Of a stretch of 46,787 nt of DNA, positions 9,436 to 18,219 are shown in pieces; position 1 is the stretch's first letter, and each line of letters opens with the position of its first letter. The notes beneath the pieces are model-generated. The model did not search any database, was not told the origin of the DNA, and saw only the letters and a program-made list of their open reading frames with translations. The translations under genes and the position numbers were made by a program. Source of the stretch: Roseateles toxinivorans (lineage in GTDB: Bacteria > Pseudomonadota > Gammaproteobacteria > Burkholderiales > Burkholderiaceae_C); the NCBI GenBank assembly GCA_945898095.1, contig CAMDHE010000020.1:1-46787 (forward strand), given 5' to 3'.

Positions 9436-10785
9436 TCAACGCGCGATGTTCGAAGCTTTCTGCTGGTACTTCTGCTCCAGCCGCTTTTGCCGGTTGCCAA
9501 TATCGACTTCGCGGCCCTGGATGAAGACCCGTTCCACCTGCGTGGCGGTTTCCAGCGGGTCGCCATCAGTGACGATGAAGCTGGCCAGCAGGCCCGGTGC
9601 CAGCGAACCGAGTTGGTCGGCCACGCCCAGGATCTGCGCCGGGTATTGCGTGATGGCCTTCAAAGCCTCGTCGCGCGGCAGGCCATAGGCGATGGCGGTA
9701 GCGGCCTGGTAGGGCAGATTGCGCTCGGCCGCCGCGGCGAAAGCCCCGCCCTCGCCCGCGATGCAAAAAGCCACGCCAGCCTGCGCCAGTTGGGCGGCGA
9801 GGGTATAGCGAGCGTCAAAAGCATCGTCGGGTCGCAGCGGCAGGTTGTGGACGCCGCCGATCACCACCGCCACGCCGCGTGCCTTCAGCACTGGCGCGAA
9901 GCGCGCGGCATCGGCGCCGCCGACGATCACCAGCTTCAGCCCATGGCGCTCTGCGAGGCCCAGTGCATGGCGGATCTGCGCCGCCTCATTCGCATGTGCG
10001 AATACGGTCCGCTCGCCCTTCACCACGCTCAGCATGGCTTCCCAGCGCAAATCCAGCGGCGTCTTGTCCGGCTCGGCGGCGCGCGCCCTTGCATAGGCAG
10101 CCGCCGCATCAAAGGCCTGATCGATCATTTGCAGTCTTTGCGCGCTGAGCTTGCGCATCTCGTCCTTGAATGGCTCGAGCGAACCCTTCAGCACATCGCT
10201 GTTGGTGCGCATCGTCGGCAGCACCACATGCAGACCGACCTCAGGCACCAGCGCCATGTCTTCCCAAGTCCAACCGTCGATCTGCAGCAAGGCCGAGGTG
10301 CCGGCGATGGAACCAAAGGCCGATGAAGCCGGCACCGCCAGCGCCGCCAGCACACCATTGCTGCGCGCCACCGGCAGCAATTCGCTATCGGCGTTGACGG
10401 CCACCAGCGCGCGCACATTCGGGTTGATGATGCCGATCTCGGTGGTGTCGACGGTGGCGCGCACGGCCGCCACTTCCACCAGGCCAATCGCGCTGTTCGC
10501 TGCGATGAAGCCAGGGTAAATGTGGCGGCCACGCAGGTCCAGCAAGGTGACCGGGCCGCTTGCGGCGGCAGGCAGCGCTTCTCCGGGCGCGGCGATAGCG
10601 CGGATGCGCCCGCCTTCAACCAGCATGCGGCCGTTTTCGATCGTCGCACCGCTGACCGTGTGCAAGGTGGCACCGGTGATCAGCAGCGCCTGCCGCTGCT
10701 GCGGCGGCGTCACCTGATCGGAGGCATGAGCGGCCAAGGCCAACAGGCTGGCCGCCAGCAAAACAGTGAAATTCAAGCGGCTCAT
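9436..10785 (-). CDS. Amidohydrolase-fold protein lacking the HxH metal motif
   Basis: 449 residues from the ATG at 10783-10785, which overlaps the TGA of the upstream gene (ATGA), implying translational coupling. There is a signal peptide (LLAASLLALAAHASD). The composite-domain start TGATLHTVSG and the end PGLLASFIVTDGDPLE are typical of imidazolonepropionase-like amidohydrolases. Where active members have PGxIDxHxH this protein has PGFIAANSAIG, so the first two metal ligands are gone. The late Asp region is also altered (FCIAGEGG). It may be a non-catalytic partner of the coupled gene upstream; a periplasmic location is inferred from the signal peptide. Confidence 0.75.
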   Translation of the reverse strand: MSRLNFTVLLAASLLALAAHASDQVTPPQQRQALLITGATLHTVSGATIENGRMLVEGGRIRAIAAPGEALPAAASGPVTLLDLRGRHIYPGFIAANSAIGLVEVAAVRATVDTTEIGIINPNVRALVAVNADSELLPVARSNGVLAALAVPASSAFGSIAGTSALLQIDGWTWEDMALVPEVGLHVVLPTMRTNSDVLKGSLEPFKDEMRKLSAQRLQMIDQAFDAAAAYARARAAEPDKTPLDLRWEAMLSVVKGERTVFAHANEAAQIRHALGLAERHGLKLVIVGGADAARFAPVLKARGVAVVIGGVHNLPLRPDDAFDARYTLAAQLAQAGVAFCIAGEGGAFAAAAERNLPYQAATAIAYGLPRDEALKAITQYPAQILGVADQLGSLAPGLLASFIVTDGDPLETATQVERVFIQGREVDIGNRQKRLEQKYQQKASNIAR

Positions 10786-13700
10786 CGTGCGTCCTCGGTG
10801 CATTCGTACCAGGCGTTCATGCCGTTGTAACTGCCGCGTTGGGCGCGCGCCTTGTCGAACCAATGATGCCAGGCGGGATCGCCATGACCATCGACCTGTC
10901 CATCAGCCTGAGCCAGCGCCATGCCGATCGGTTTGGTTGCTGACGCAGCGCCGGCGGCGCCACCGAGCTGCGCCAAGCGCGCCGGCAAGGCCTTGGCCAG
11001 CAGGCGTTCGCGTTCCACCTGGGCGGCGGCGCGCAAGCTCAAATCCTGCGCCAGATCGAAGTAGCGGCGGCCTTCGATCCAGGTCTGCTCGGCGCGCGTG
11101 GTGGTGGACAGCGGATGGCCGCTCCAGACCACGAAATCGGCGTCCTTGCCGATTTCCAGAGACCCGGTGCGCTGGTCGATGCGCAACTGCTTGGCCGGGT
11201 TCAGGGTGACGAAATTCAGCGCGTCGATTTCACCCAGGCCGCCGTACTTCACAGCCTTCGCAGCCTCGGTGTTCAGACGCCGATGCAACTCGGCGCTGTC
11301 CGAATTGAAGCTGGTCAGCACGCCGGCCTTGTGCATCATCACGCCATTGCCCGGTACGGCATCGTAGACCTCCATCTTGTAGGCCCACCAGTCGGAAAAG
11401 GTCGAGCCACCGGCGTTGATGCCGGCGATGGCATCGGCGACCTTGTAGCCTTCCAGCACATGCTGAAAGGCCGCTACCGGAATCCCCAACTCCTTGGACA
11501 GGCGTACGAACATCAGGATCTCGTCGGCGCGGTAGGAATGGATATGCACCAGACGCTTGCCGTCGAGAATTTCAACCAACGCATCCAGCTGCAGGTCGCG
11601 CCGTGGTGCAGCTTGTCCGGCGGGCTTGTTCCTCCAGACTTGCCAGGCGGCACGGTATTCGCGCGCCGCACCAAAGGCATCGCGCAGCACTTGTTCCACC
11701 CCCATGCGCGTGACCGGATAGCGGCGGCCGCCCCAGTTCGACCCCTTGACGTTTTCGCCCAAGGCAAACTTGATCGTCGGCACCGCGCCTTCAAAGATCA
11801 GCCCCGGCGCGTCGCTGCCCCAGCGCAACTTGATCAACTGGCTCTGCCCGCCGATCGTATTGGCCGAACCATGCAGCAGATGCGCGGTGGTCAGCCCGCC
11901 GGCCAAGCCACGGTAGATGTCGATGTCGGTGGCATCCATCGAATCGGTGATGCGCACCTGGGCGGTCACCGAATTCGTCGCCTCGTTGATGTCGCCACGC
12001 ACCGCGATATGCGAATGCGCGTCGATCAATCCGGGCGTGACATGCTTGCCGGCGGCGTCGATGACGAGGGCGCCGTTGGGCATGGCCAGATCGACCCCGA
12101 CAGCGGCGATCTTGCCCTCGCGGACCAGCAGATCGGCACGCGCCAGGCGGCCGGCCGGGCCCTGCGTCCAGACGGTGGCGTTGCGCAACAGCAGCAAAGC
12201 CGGCTGAGCGGGCCGCGTGATGCCGTAAGCGCCGGCCGGATAGCTGGCCGAAGGTACTGCGGGTGGCTTGTCCACAATGCCGGGCGCCTTGGCTGCGAAG
12301 GCAGTTTGGCGCTCGGCCGACCAAGGCTGCTGAGCGTCATTGCCGACCTGCAGCGTGCCCCGCAACCGCGCACCGCTGCCCTCGGCGACGATGATGCTGG
12401 CCGGTCCAGCCGCCTTGCCGCAAGGCAGACGCAGCAGGAACTGGCGCCCGCGCAAGCTCAAGTCGCAGGCCGCGCCGTCGATGCTCAGTGCCGGCTTGTC
12501 AGCCTTGCCGGTGATGTCCCAGATTTGAGGCTTGCCGGTCATCTCCACCGTCCAGCTGCCGCGTGGGTCGAAGCGATTCCAGGCTTCAGTGGCAAGCGGG
12601 TTGCCGTCGACAAATGCCAGCTCGACGATTGCGTCTTCGCTGCTGAACAGATCGCCGCTGGCGACCACGATGTTGGCGATATGGCCCGGCTCCAGCGTAC
12701 CCAGCCGCGCCTGTTCGCCCAGCAAACGCGCGGGCACCGTGGTCAGCGCCGCCAAGGCCTTGTCTGCCGGCAGCCCGCGCTGGATCGCCATGCGCAGACG
12801 CGGCCAGAAATCCTTGCGCGGATCGGCCAGGCCGTTCGCGCTGATGGTGTAGGTCACGCCGGCGCGGTCCAGCAGCGCCAAGTTGGACGGCGCCTGCTCC
12901 CAATGCTGCAGCGTCTGCAGCGACACATCCATGGCGCTGTCAGGGTTCTCGACCTCGGGCGCGGCCAGGTAGGCCAGCGGCACGATCACCGGCAGCGCCG
13001 CCGCCTTCAATTGCGCCGCGCGCCGGTACTCAAAGCCGTTGCCCTGGGCGATGACGCGCAGTTTGAACTCGTCGCGCAAACCGGTGATGTTGGCGTAATC
13101 CTGCTCGTCGCCAGCCTCGAAGACCACCAATTGCTTGCCGGCCACCACCGCCGCCAGCGCTTCCAGCGTGGCGTTGGGCTCGACCCGTTCGCCGCCTTTT
13201 TTCGCTGCCGCTGCTACCGCCGTGCCGTACCAGCGGGCATCGCTCAGCGTCTGGCGCAACAAGGCCATTGCACCCATCAGCGACGAAGGGTAGGCGCTGT
13301 CGCCGGACTTGTCGATTGTGCTGGACAAATGCTGGGCCACGCGCGGCGTGATCACCAGCGCCTTGCTGTCGCGCAGGTCGCGCAACTCGGCCGTGGCGAT
13401 CAGCGCACCCTGGCCGCGAAAAATGCCGTTGGCCGGACCGGTCAGCAGCGTGGTGAAGCCCAGCTCGCGCACCGCCTTGATCTCGTCTTGCTTGAATTCG
13501 AGTTGCGGCGCCAGATCCTGCTCGGCGCGTACGGCGTTGTTACGCGCGGCCAGCACACGGCCATTCAAGCGGCGCGGCGCGTCGGCCGGCGCTGAATTCG
13601 GCGGCGCTGGCAGCTCAGCCGCCAAGCCCCAGAACGGTCGGCCGGCGCGGCCTTGCTTCATCGCCGCAGGCACGCCCAGCGTGCTGGCCAGGTCGATGAA

Positions 13701-14000
13701 ACCGGCGTAGACGGTGCGTCCTTCCAGCTTCCACAAGCGCGCACCGGCGGGCACGGCCACATCGCGGCCGGCGGCCACAATGACGCCATCGCGCAGCACC
13801 AGCGTGCCGTTTTCCACCACCTGGCCAGGAGCCAGCACCAGCCGCGCGCCGGTCAGCGCATGCCAACGCGGCGTGTATTCGCGCTGGCCATCGGGGCGCT
13901 CGGTGGTGGTCTGGGCCTGCAGGACACCGCTAGCACCCAGCAGGCAAAGTACCGCCAGCCGCCGGCTGACCGGGCGGCAGACTGAAAAAAGTTGTTTCAT
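10782..14000 (-). CDS. Tandem double amidohydrolase, second domain with intact metal site
   Basis: 1072 residues with a signal peptide (LAVLCLLGASGVLQAQ). Two amidohydrolase units are joined. The N-terminal unit (about 40-480) has YAGFIDLASTLG in place of the HxH motif. The C-terminal unit (about 605-1000) has LIDAHSHIAVRGD, VHIHSYRADE, FQHVLEGYK and SFNSDSAE, a full set of metal ligands. Members of this class hydrolyse cyclic amides or dipeptides; the substrate here is unknown. It lies upstream of and overlaps the 449-residue amidohydrolase, so together they supply three folds with one apparent active site. Confidence 0.8.
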   Translation of the reverse strand: MKQLFSVCRPVSRRLAVLCLLGASGVLQAQTTTERPDGQREYTPRWHALTGARLVLAPGQVVENGTLVLRDGVIVAAGRDVAVPAGARLWKLEGRTVYAGFIDLASTLGVPAAMKQGRAGRPFWGLAAELPAPPNSAPADAPRRLNGRVLAARNNAVRAEQDLAPQLEFKQDEIKAVRELGFTTLLTGPANGIFRGQGALIATAELRDLRDSKALVITPRVAQHLSSTIDKSGDSAYPSSLMGAMALLRQTLSDARWYGTAVAAAAKKGGERVEPNATLEALAAVVAGKQLVVFEAGDEQDYANITGLRDEFKLRVIAQGNGFEYRRAAQLKAAALPVIVPLAYLAAPEVENPDSAMDVSLQTLQHWEQAPSNLALLDRAGVTYTISANGLADPRKDFWPRLRMAIQRGLPADKALAALTTVPARLLGEQARLGTLEPGHIANIVVASGDLFSSEDAIVELAFVDGNPLATEAWNRFDPRGSWTVEMTGKPQIWDITGKADKPALSIDGAACDLSLRGRQFLLRLPCGKAAGPASIIVAEGSGARLRGTLQVGNDAQQPWSAERQTAFAAKAPGIVDKPPAVPSASYPAGAYGITRPAQPALLLLRNATVWTQGPAGRLARADLLVREGKIAAVGVDLAMPNGALVIDAAGKHVTPGLIDAHSHIAVRGDINEATNSVTAQVRITDSMDATDIDIYRGLAGGLTTAHLLHGSANTIGGQSQLIKLRWGSDAPGLIFEGAVPTIKFALGENVKGSNWGGRRYPVTRMGVEQVLRDAFGAAREYRAAWQVWRNKPAGQAAPRRDLQLDALVEILDGKRLVHIHSYRADEILMFVRLSKELGIPVAAFQHVLEGYKVADAIAGINAGGSTFSDWWAYKMEVYDAVPGNGVMMHKAGVLTSFNSDSAELHRRLNTEAAKAVKYGGLGEIDALNFVTLNPAKQLRIDQRTGSLEIGKDADFVVWSGHPLSTTTRAEQTWIEGRRYFDLAQDLSLRAAAQVERERLLAKALPARLAQLGGAAGAASATKPIGMALAQADGQVDGHGDPAWHHWFDKARAQRGSYNGMNAWYECTEDAR

Positions 14001-14139
14001 GAATAGTCGTTTCAGCCAAGTTGAACCCAGTATCTCATCCTGGGTCAGACCTCAACCGGCAGGAAAAACCCACTTTTCCCAGCAGCAATGCATGCCCCGT
14101 CAGCGGTGCACAGGAAAGAAATTGCGCTCAGCTCTTTGG

Positions 14140-15711
14140 CTATTTACCGACCGTGACCCAGGACATCTCGAGCCGGTTGTCGGGCCGGTGAACGACTGTG
14201 ACGCCATTGCGCATGGCCCAGGGGATCATCTGGCGGTGCAAGGGGATCACATGGACCTGTTCCTTGTACTCGCTCAATGCGGCGAAGATCTGCTGTTCAC
14301 GCAGCTTGGGGTCGGACTCGACGCTCGACAGCGCGGCGAGCTGGTCAAACTTTTCGTTGCGCACATTGCCGTAGTTGTAGGCGCCGATGCCCTGCTCGCC
14401 CCGGCTGCGGAAAACCGGGGTCATGATGACCTCGGGATCGGTGATCGCCCCGCCCCAGCCCAACAAAAACAGGCTGGTGTCCAGCTTTTCGAGTTTGGGA
14501 AAATAGGTCGTCCGCGGCATCGTCGAGACTTTCACTTTCACTTTGAGTTGCGACCACATCGCCGCCACGGCCTGGCAGATTTTCTCGTCGCTGACATAGC
14601 GGTTGTTCGGGCAGTCGAATGTGACCTCAAAGCCCTCGGCATAGCCGGCATCGCGCATCAGCTTGCGAGCGGCCACCAGGTCGAAGGGCAGGCGCGACTC
14701 CAGCCTGGGGTCACCGCCGGCGACGGCCGTCGACAGGCCGCCGGTGGGCACGCTCAGGCCATTCATCAACTTGGCGCGGATCGCCTCGATGTCGATCGCC
14801 TGGTAGAGCGCCCGGCGCACGCGCACATCCTTGAACGGATTCTTGCCTCCCGGCACATCGCCATAGAGCAATTTGTCGCGTGCCTGGTCCATACCGATGA
14901 AAATCAGGCGGTTTTCGGGACCGTCGATGACCTTGACGCCGCTGGTATTGCGCAGCCGGGGAATGTCGCGCGGCGCCGGGTCGAGGACGAAATCGATCTC
15001 GCCCGACACCAGTGCCGCCAGCCTGGTCGCATCATTGGCGATCGGCGTCAGCACCACCTCCTGGACATTGCCCTCGAACTTGCCCCACCAGGCCGGGTTG
15101 CGCTTGTAAACCGTCTTGATGCCGGGCTGGCGCAACACCAGTTGATAAGGCCCGGTGCCGTTGGCATTCATGCTGGCAAAGCTTTCCTCCTTGTTCTTGA
15201 AGTCGAGCGGCTTGCTGACCCGATGGGCCTCGGACCAGCTCTTGCTCATCATCCACAAGGTGTCGATATGCTGCAGAAAAATCGGGTTGACGCTGGCCAG
15301 CTGGAACTCGACCGTCAGCTCATCGAGCTTGCGCGGCACGCCGACCGAGTTGGCATAGTTCGCAAGCTGCGAGTTCGGCGCCTTGGCCCGGTTGATCGAA
15401 AAAACCACATCGTCGGCAGTGAACGGGGATCCGTCATGGAACTTGACCCCAGCGCGCAACTTGAAACGCCACAGCAAGGGTGCGACCTGCTGCCATGAAG
15501 TGGCCAGGCCGGGAATCAGATTGAGATTCCGGTCGCGCCGGGTCAACTGCTCGTAGAACTGGCCATTGACCATATTGGTCAGGCCCTCGTTCTGCGAATG
15601 GGGATCCATCGTCTGCGGATCGCCCTGGCTGGCCCAGCGCAAAGTCTGGGCAACGCTGGCAGCACAACAGCAATTCAGGGCCAGCAAGGCCGGCAGGAAA
15701 GGGAATTTCAT
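14140..15711 (-). CDS. ABC transporter substrate-binding protein, family 5 (peptide type)
   Basis: 523 residues from the ATG at 15709-15711. GAGGAG sits about 8 nt upstream, which decides this start over an in-frame TTG five codons earlier. The signal peptide ends near AASVAQ. ASQGDPQTMDPHSQNE, LATSWQ and FKLRAGVKFHDGSPFTADDV are hallmarks of the SBP_bac_5 fold (DppA/OppA). It would bind oligopeptides or a similar ligand in the periplasm. No permease or ATPase genes are adjacent, so it is an orphan binding protein. It lies upstream of the amidohydrolase pair on the same strand, 139 bp away. Confidence 0.88.
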   Translation of the reverse strand: MKFPFLPALLALNCCCAASVAQTLRWASQGDPQTMDPHSQNEGLTNMVNGQFYEQLTRRDRNLNLIPGLATSWQQVAPLLWRFKLRAGVKFHDGSPFTADDVVFSINRAKAPNSQLANYANSVGVPRKLDELTVEFQLASVNPIFLQHIDTLWMMSKSWSEAHRVSKPLDFKNKEESFASMNANGTGPYQLVLRQPGIKTVYKRNPAWWGKFEGNVQEVVLTPIANDATRLAALVSGEIDFVLDPAPRDIPRLRNTSGVKVIDGPENRLIFIGMDQARDKLLYGDVPGGKNPFKDVRVRRALYQAIDIEAIRAKLMNGLSVPTGGLSTAVAGGDPRLESRLPFDLVAARKLMRDAGYAEGFEVTFDCPNNRYVSDEKICQAVAAMWSQLKVKVKVSTMPRTTYFPKLEKLDTSLFLLGWGGAITDPEVIMTPVFRSRGEQGIGAYNYGNVRNEKFDQLAALSSVESDPKLREQQIFAALSEYKEQVHVIPLHRQMIPWAMRNGVTVVHRPDNRLEMSWVTVGK

Positions 15712-15795
15712 CGCGGGACTCCTCAACTCAAGCGCAGTTTAAGGAGTCAAACGTAACTCCTGGCTAGGGGTATGCCTGCCAGTCGTGCCGTTATC

Positions 15796-16452
15796 TCAGC
15801 GGAACCTGCTTTGCGCGACCGTGCGCAACTCGCTCGGCTGCGAAGCCAAATAGTCGGCCATGGCTTTCAATTCGGATGGGCTGAATTGCTTGACCTGACC
15901 CATCATGATCGCGTTGCCGCGGCCAACACCCGGGTTGCCCTGGGTTTGGTAGGACTTCAAGGCGACGTACAGATAGTCACCATGCTGGCCGGCAATCTTC
16001 GGATAAACCGGAGCGATCGGCTTGCTGAAATTGGCGCCGTGGCATGAACTGCAAGCGCCGCGGGTCAGCAGGTCGGCGACCTGGGCCGATGGTGCCGTCG
16101 CTGCCTCAGGCACAACTGGCGCATGGGCAAGCTGTTCATAGTAGGCCGCGATGTCAGCCATATCCTTTTCGCTCAGCGAACCCGCGATACCGCGCATCGT
16201 CGGGTGCTTGCGCTCGCCCTTTGCATAGGCGGTCAAGGACGCGACGATATAGCCCGCGCTCTGGCCGGCAATCATCGGTACTTTGTGAATTTGTGGAAAG
16301 CTGGCTTGATAGCCTTCGATGCCGTGGCAGCCGATGCACATGGCGACTTTTTTCTGGCCGGCAGCAACGTCCTGGGCCTGAACGGAAGCGCTGAGGCCGA
16401 ACAAAGCGGCAAAAGCGAGAGTGGCGGTTGAGGTCTGCAGCAGTTTTTTCAT
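15796..16452 (-). CDS. Dihaem cytochrome c (c4-like)
   Basis: 218 residues from the ATG at 16450-16452. A signal peptide ends near SASVQA. There are two CxxCH haem sites: CIGCH (C39-H43) and CSSCH (C134-H138). HPTMRG and AIMMGQ carry methionines suited as sixth ligands. The two-domain plan fits cytochrome c4, a periplasmic electron carrier to terminal oxidases. It is divergent from the MoxR gene across a 90-bp interval. Confidence 0.88.
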   Translation of the reverse strand: MKKLLQTSTATLAFAALFGLSASVQAQDVAAGQKKVAMCIGCHGIEGYQASFPQIHKVPMIAGQSAGYIVASLTAYAKGERKHPTMRGIAGSLSEKDMADIAAYYEQLAHAPVVPEAATAPSAQVADLLTRGACSSCHGANFSKPIAPVYPKIAGQHGDYLYVALKSYQTQGNPGVGRGNAIMMGQVKQFSPSELKAMADYLASQPSELRTVAQSRFR

Positions 16453-16541
16453 GGTCACCGGGAGTCGTGGTCTGTTACCGGCAACGATTATAGAGGCCAC
16501 ACCTATACTCCAGCCTCGCACCTCAGCACTTGATCAAAACC

Positions 16542-17396
16542 ATGAAATTTGAAGGCTCGGACCAATACATCGCCACCGCAGATCTGATGCTCGCGGTCAA
16601 TGCAGCCCGGACCTTGCAGCGCCCGCTGCTGGTCAAGGGCGAACCCGGCACCGGCAAGACCATGCTGGCCGAGGAAGTGGCGCAAGCGCTGGGCATCCCG
16701 CTGCTGCAATGGCATATCAAATCGACTACCAAGGCCCAGCAAGGGCTTTACGAGTACGACGCGGTGAGCCGCTTGCGCGACAGCCAGCTGGCCGGCATTG
16801 AGGGCTCGGAAAAAGTCCGCAACATCGAGAACTACATCGTCAAGGGCGTGCTCTGGCAGGCCTTCGAGGCCGACCAGCCGGTGGCGCTGCTGATCGATGA
16901 AATCGACAAGGCCGACATCGAATTCCCGAACGACCTGCTGCGCGAAATCGACCGCATGGAGTTCTATGTCTACGAAACGCGCCAGCTGATCAAGGCCAGG
17001 CACCGGCCGCTGGTGTTCATCACCTCGAACAACGAGAAGGAACTGCCTGACGCATTCTTGCGCCGCTGCTTCTTCCACTACATCAAGTTCCCCGAAGCCG
17101 AGACCATGCAGCGCATCGTTGACGTGCATTTCCCGGGCCTGAAAAAAGAACTGCTGGCAGCCGCCTTGAAGACTTTCTTCGAAGTGCGCGGTCTGCCCGG
17201 CTTGAAGAAAAAGCCGTCGACTTCGGAACTGCTCGACTGGCTCAAGCTGCTGCTGGCCGAAGACATCTCGGCCGAAGCGCTGCGCAGCCCGGATGAGCGC
17301 GTCTCGATCCCGCCGCTGGTCGGCGCGCTGTTGAAAAACGAGCAGGACCTGACCTTGTTCGAGAAGCTGGTCTTCATGCAGCGGCACAACCGCTGA
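16542..17396 (+). CDS. MoxR-family AAA+ ATPase
   Basis: 284 residues from the ATG at 16542; a TTG four codons earlier is less likely. Walker A is GEPGTGKT (33-40), Walker B is ALLIDEIDKAD, and sensor 1 is FITSNN. MoxR ATPases act as chaperones that mature metal or multi-subunit complexes, normally with a VWA protein. The CoxE-like VWA gene lies three genes downstream (20279), so the pair is split by other genes. The stop overlaps the next start (TGATG). Confidence 0.88.
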   Translation: MKFEGSDQYIATADLMLAVNAARTLQRPLLVKGEPGTGKTMLAEEVAQALGIPLLQWHIKSTTKAQQGLYEYDAVSRLRDSQLAGIEGSEKVRNIENYIVKGVLWQAFEADQPVALLIDEIDKADIEFPNDLLREIDRMEFYVYETRQLIKARHRPLVFITSNNEKELPDAFLRRCFFHYIKFPEAETMQRIVDVHFPGLKKELLAAALKTFFEVRGLPGLKKKPSTSELLDWLKLLLAEDISAEALRSPDERVSIPPLVGALLKNEQDLTLFEKLVFMQRHNR

Positions 17397-17620
17397 TGGA
17401 CGCCGAGCTGAAAAAAGCCCTGCACTTGGGCCTGGCCGATGCGCTGGGTTTCGTGCTCGGTGCGATTGCCGGCTGGCAGCTCGGGCTGCAATTCGGCTTT
17501 GACTTCGTCAACAACGCCGATTGGGGTGGGCCGCAGATCTTCGGTCTGCTGCTGATCGTTGCCGGCTGCGGCGCCGGCCGCTGGTTCTTTCGCAGCCTGC
17601 TGGCCAGACTCACCAAGTGA
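17396..17620 (+). CDS. Small two-helix membrane protein
   Basis: 74 residues. Two hydrophobic stretches (about 16-34 and 48-63) with a C-terminal RSLLARLTK make it a likely inner-membrane hairpin protein. It is coupled to both neighbours: TGATG with MoxR upstream and GTGA with the GNAT gene downstream. It is not a family I can name; it is supported by the tight overlaps rather than by similarity. Confidence 0.6.
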   Translation: MDAELKKALHLGLADALGFVLGAIAGWQLGLQFGFDFVNNADWGGPQIFGLLLIVAGCGAGRWFFRSLLARLTK

Positions 17621-18219
17621 GCGAGCTGCTGACCGCTGTCAGATTGAGCGGCCAGCAGGTCTGCCTTGAACCGCTGCAGGCCGGCCATTGCGCAGGTTTG
17701 CAGGAGGCGGTGCGCGACGGCGAGCTATGGCGGCTCTGGTACACCTCAGTGCCCAAGCCGGAAGCGATGGCGGCTGAAATCGCCCGCCGGCTCGATCTGC
17801 ATTCGCGCGGTGCGATGCTGCCCTTCACGGTCTGCACCGCGCAGGGACGGATCGTCGGCATGACGACCTATATGAACATCGACAGCGTCAACCGGCGGGT
17901 CGAGATCGGCTCGACCTGGCTGGCTGCGAGCTGCCAGCGCGGCCCCATGAACACCGAAGCCAAGCTGCTGCTGCTCGGCCATGCTTTCGAGAAGCTCGAC
18001 TGCATCGCGGTCGAATTCCGCACCCACCGCTTGAATCTGCAAAGCCGGCGCGCGATTGAGCGCCTGGGCGCGCAACTCGACGGCATGCTGCGTGCGCATC
18101 AGCGCAGCGCTGACGGCACGCTGCGCGACACCGCCGTCTACAGCATCACCGCGCCTGAATGGCCTGTCATTCGCTCGCATCTGCAATGGCAAATGAACAA
18201 AACAAGGACCGAAACATGA
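17617..18219 (+). CDS. GNAT acetyltransferase (RimJ/RimL-like)
   Basis: 200 residues. The start is the GTG at 17617 overlapping the previous TGA; the longer in-frame extension is antisense-like filler. The plan matches Acetyltransf_3: ELWRLWYTSVPKPE near the N-terminus, GMTTYMNIDSVNRRVEIGST, then EAKLLLLGHAFEKL as the acetyl-CoA binding helix and RTHRLNLQSRRAIERLGA. Such enzymes acetylate protein N-termini or small amines. The ATGA overlap with the S9 peptidase implies coupling. An acetylase and a peptidase together may act on peptide N-termini, which is an inference. Confidence 0.82.
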   Translation: MSELLTAVRLSGQQVCLEPLQAGHCAGLQEAVRDGELWRLWYTSVPKPEAMAAEIARRLDLHSRGAMLPFTVCTAQGRIVGMTTYMNIDSVNRRVEIGSTWLAASCQRGPMNTEAKLLLLGHAFEKLDCIAVEFRTHRLNLQSRRAIERLGAQLDGMLRAHQRSADGTLRDTAVYSITAPEWPVIRSHLQWQMNKTRTET

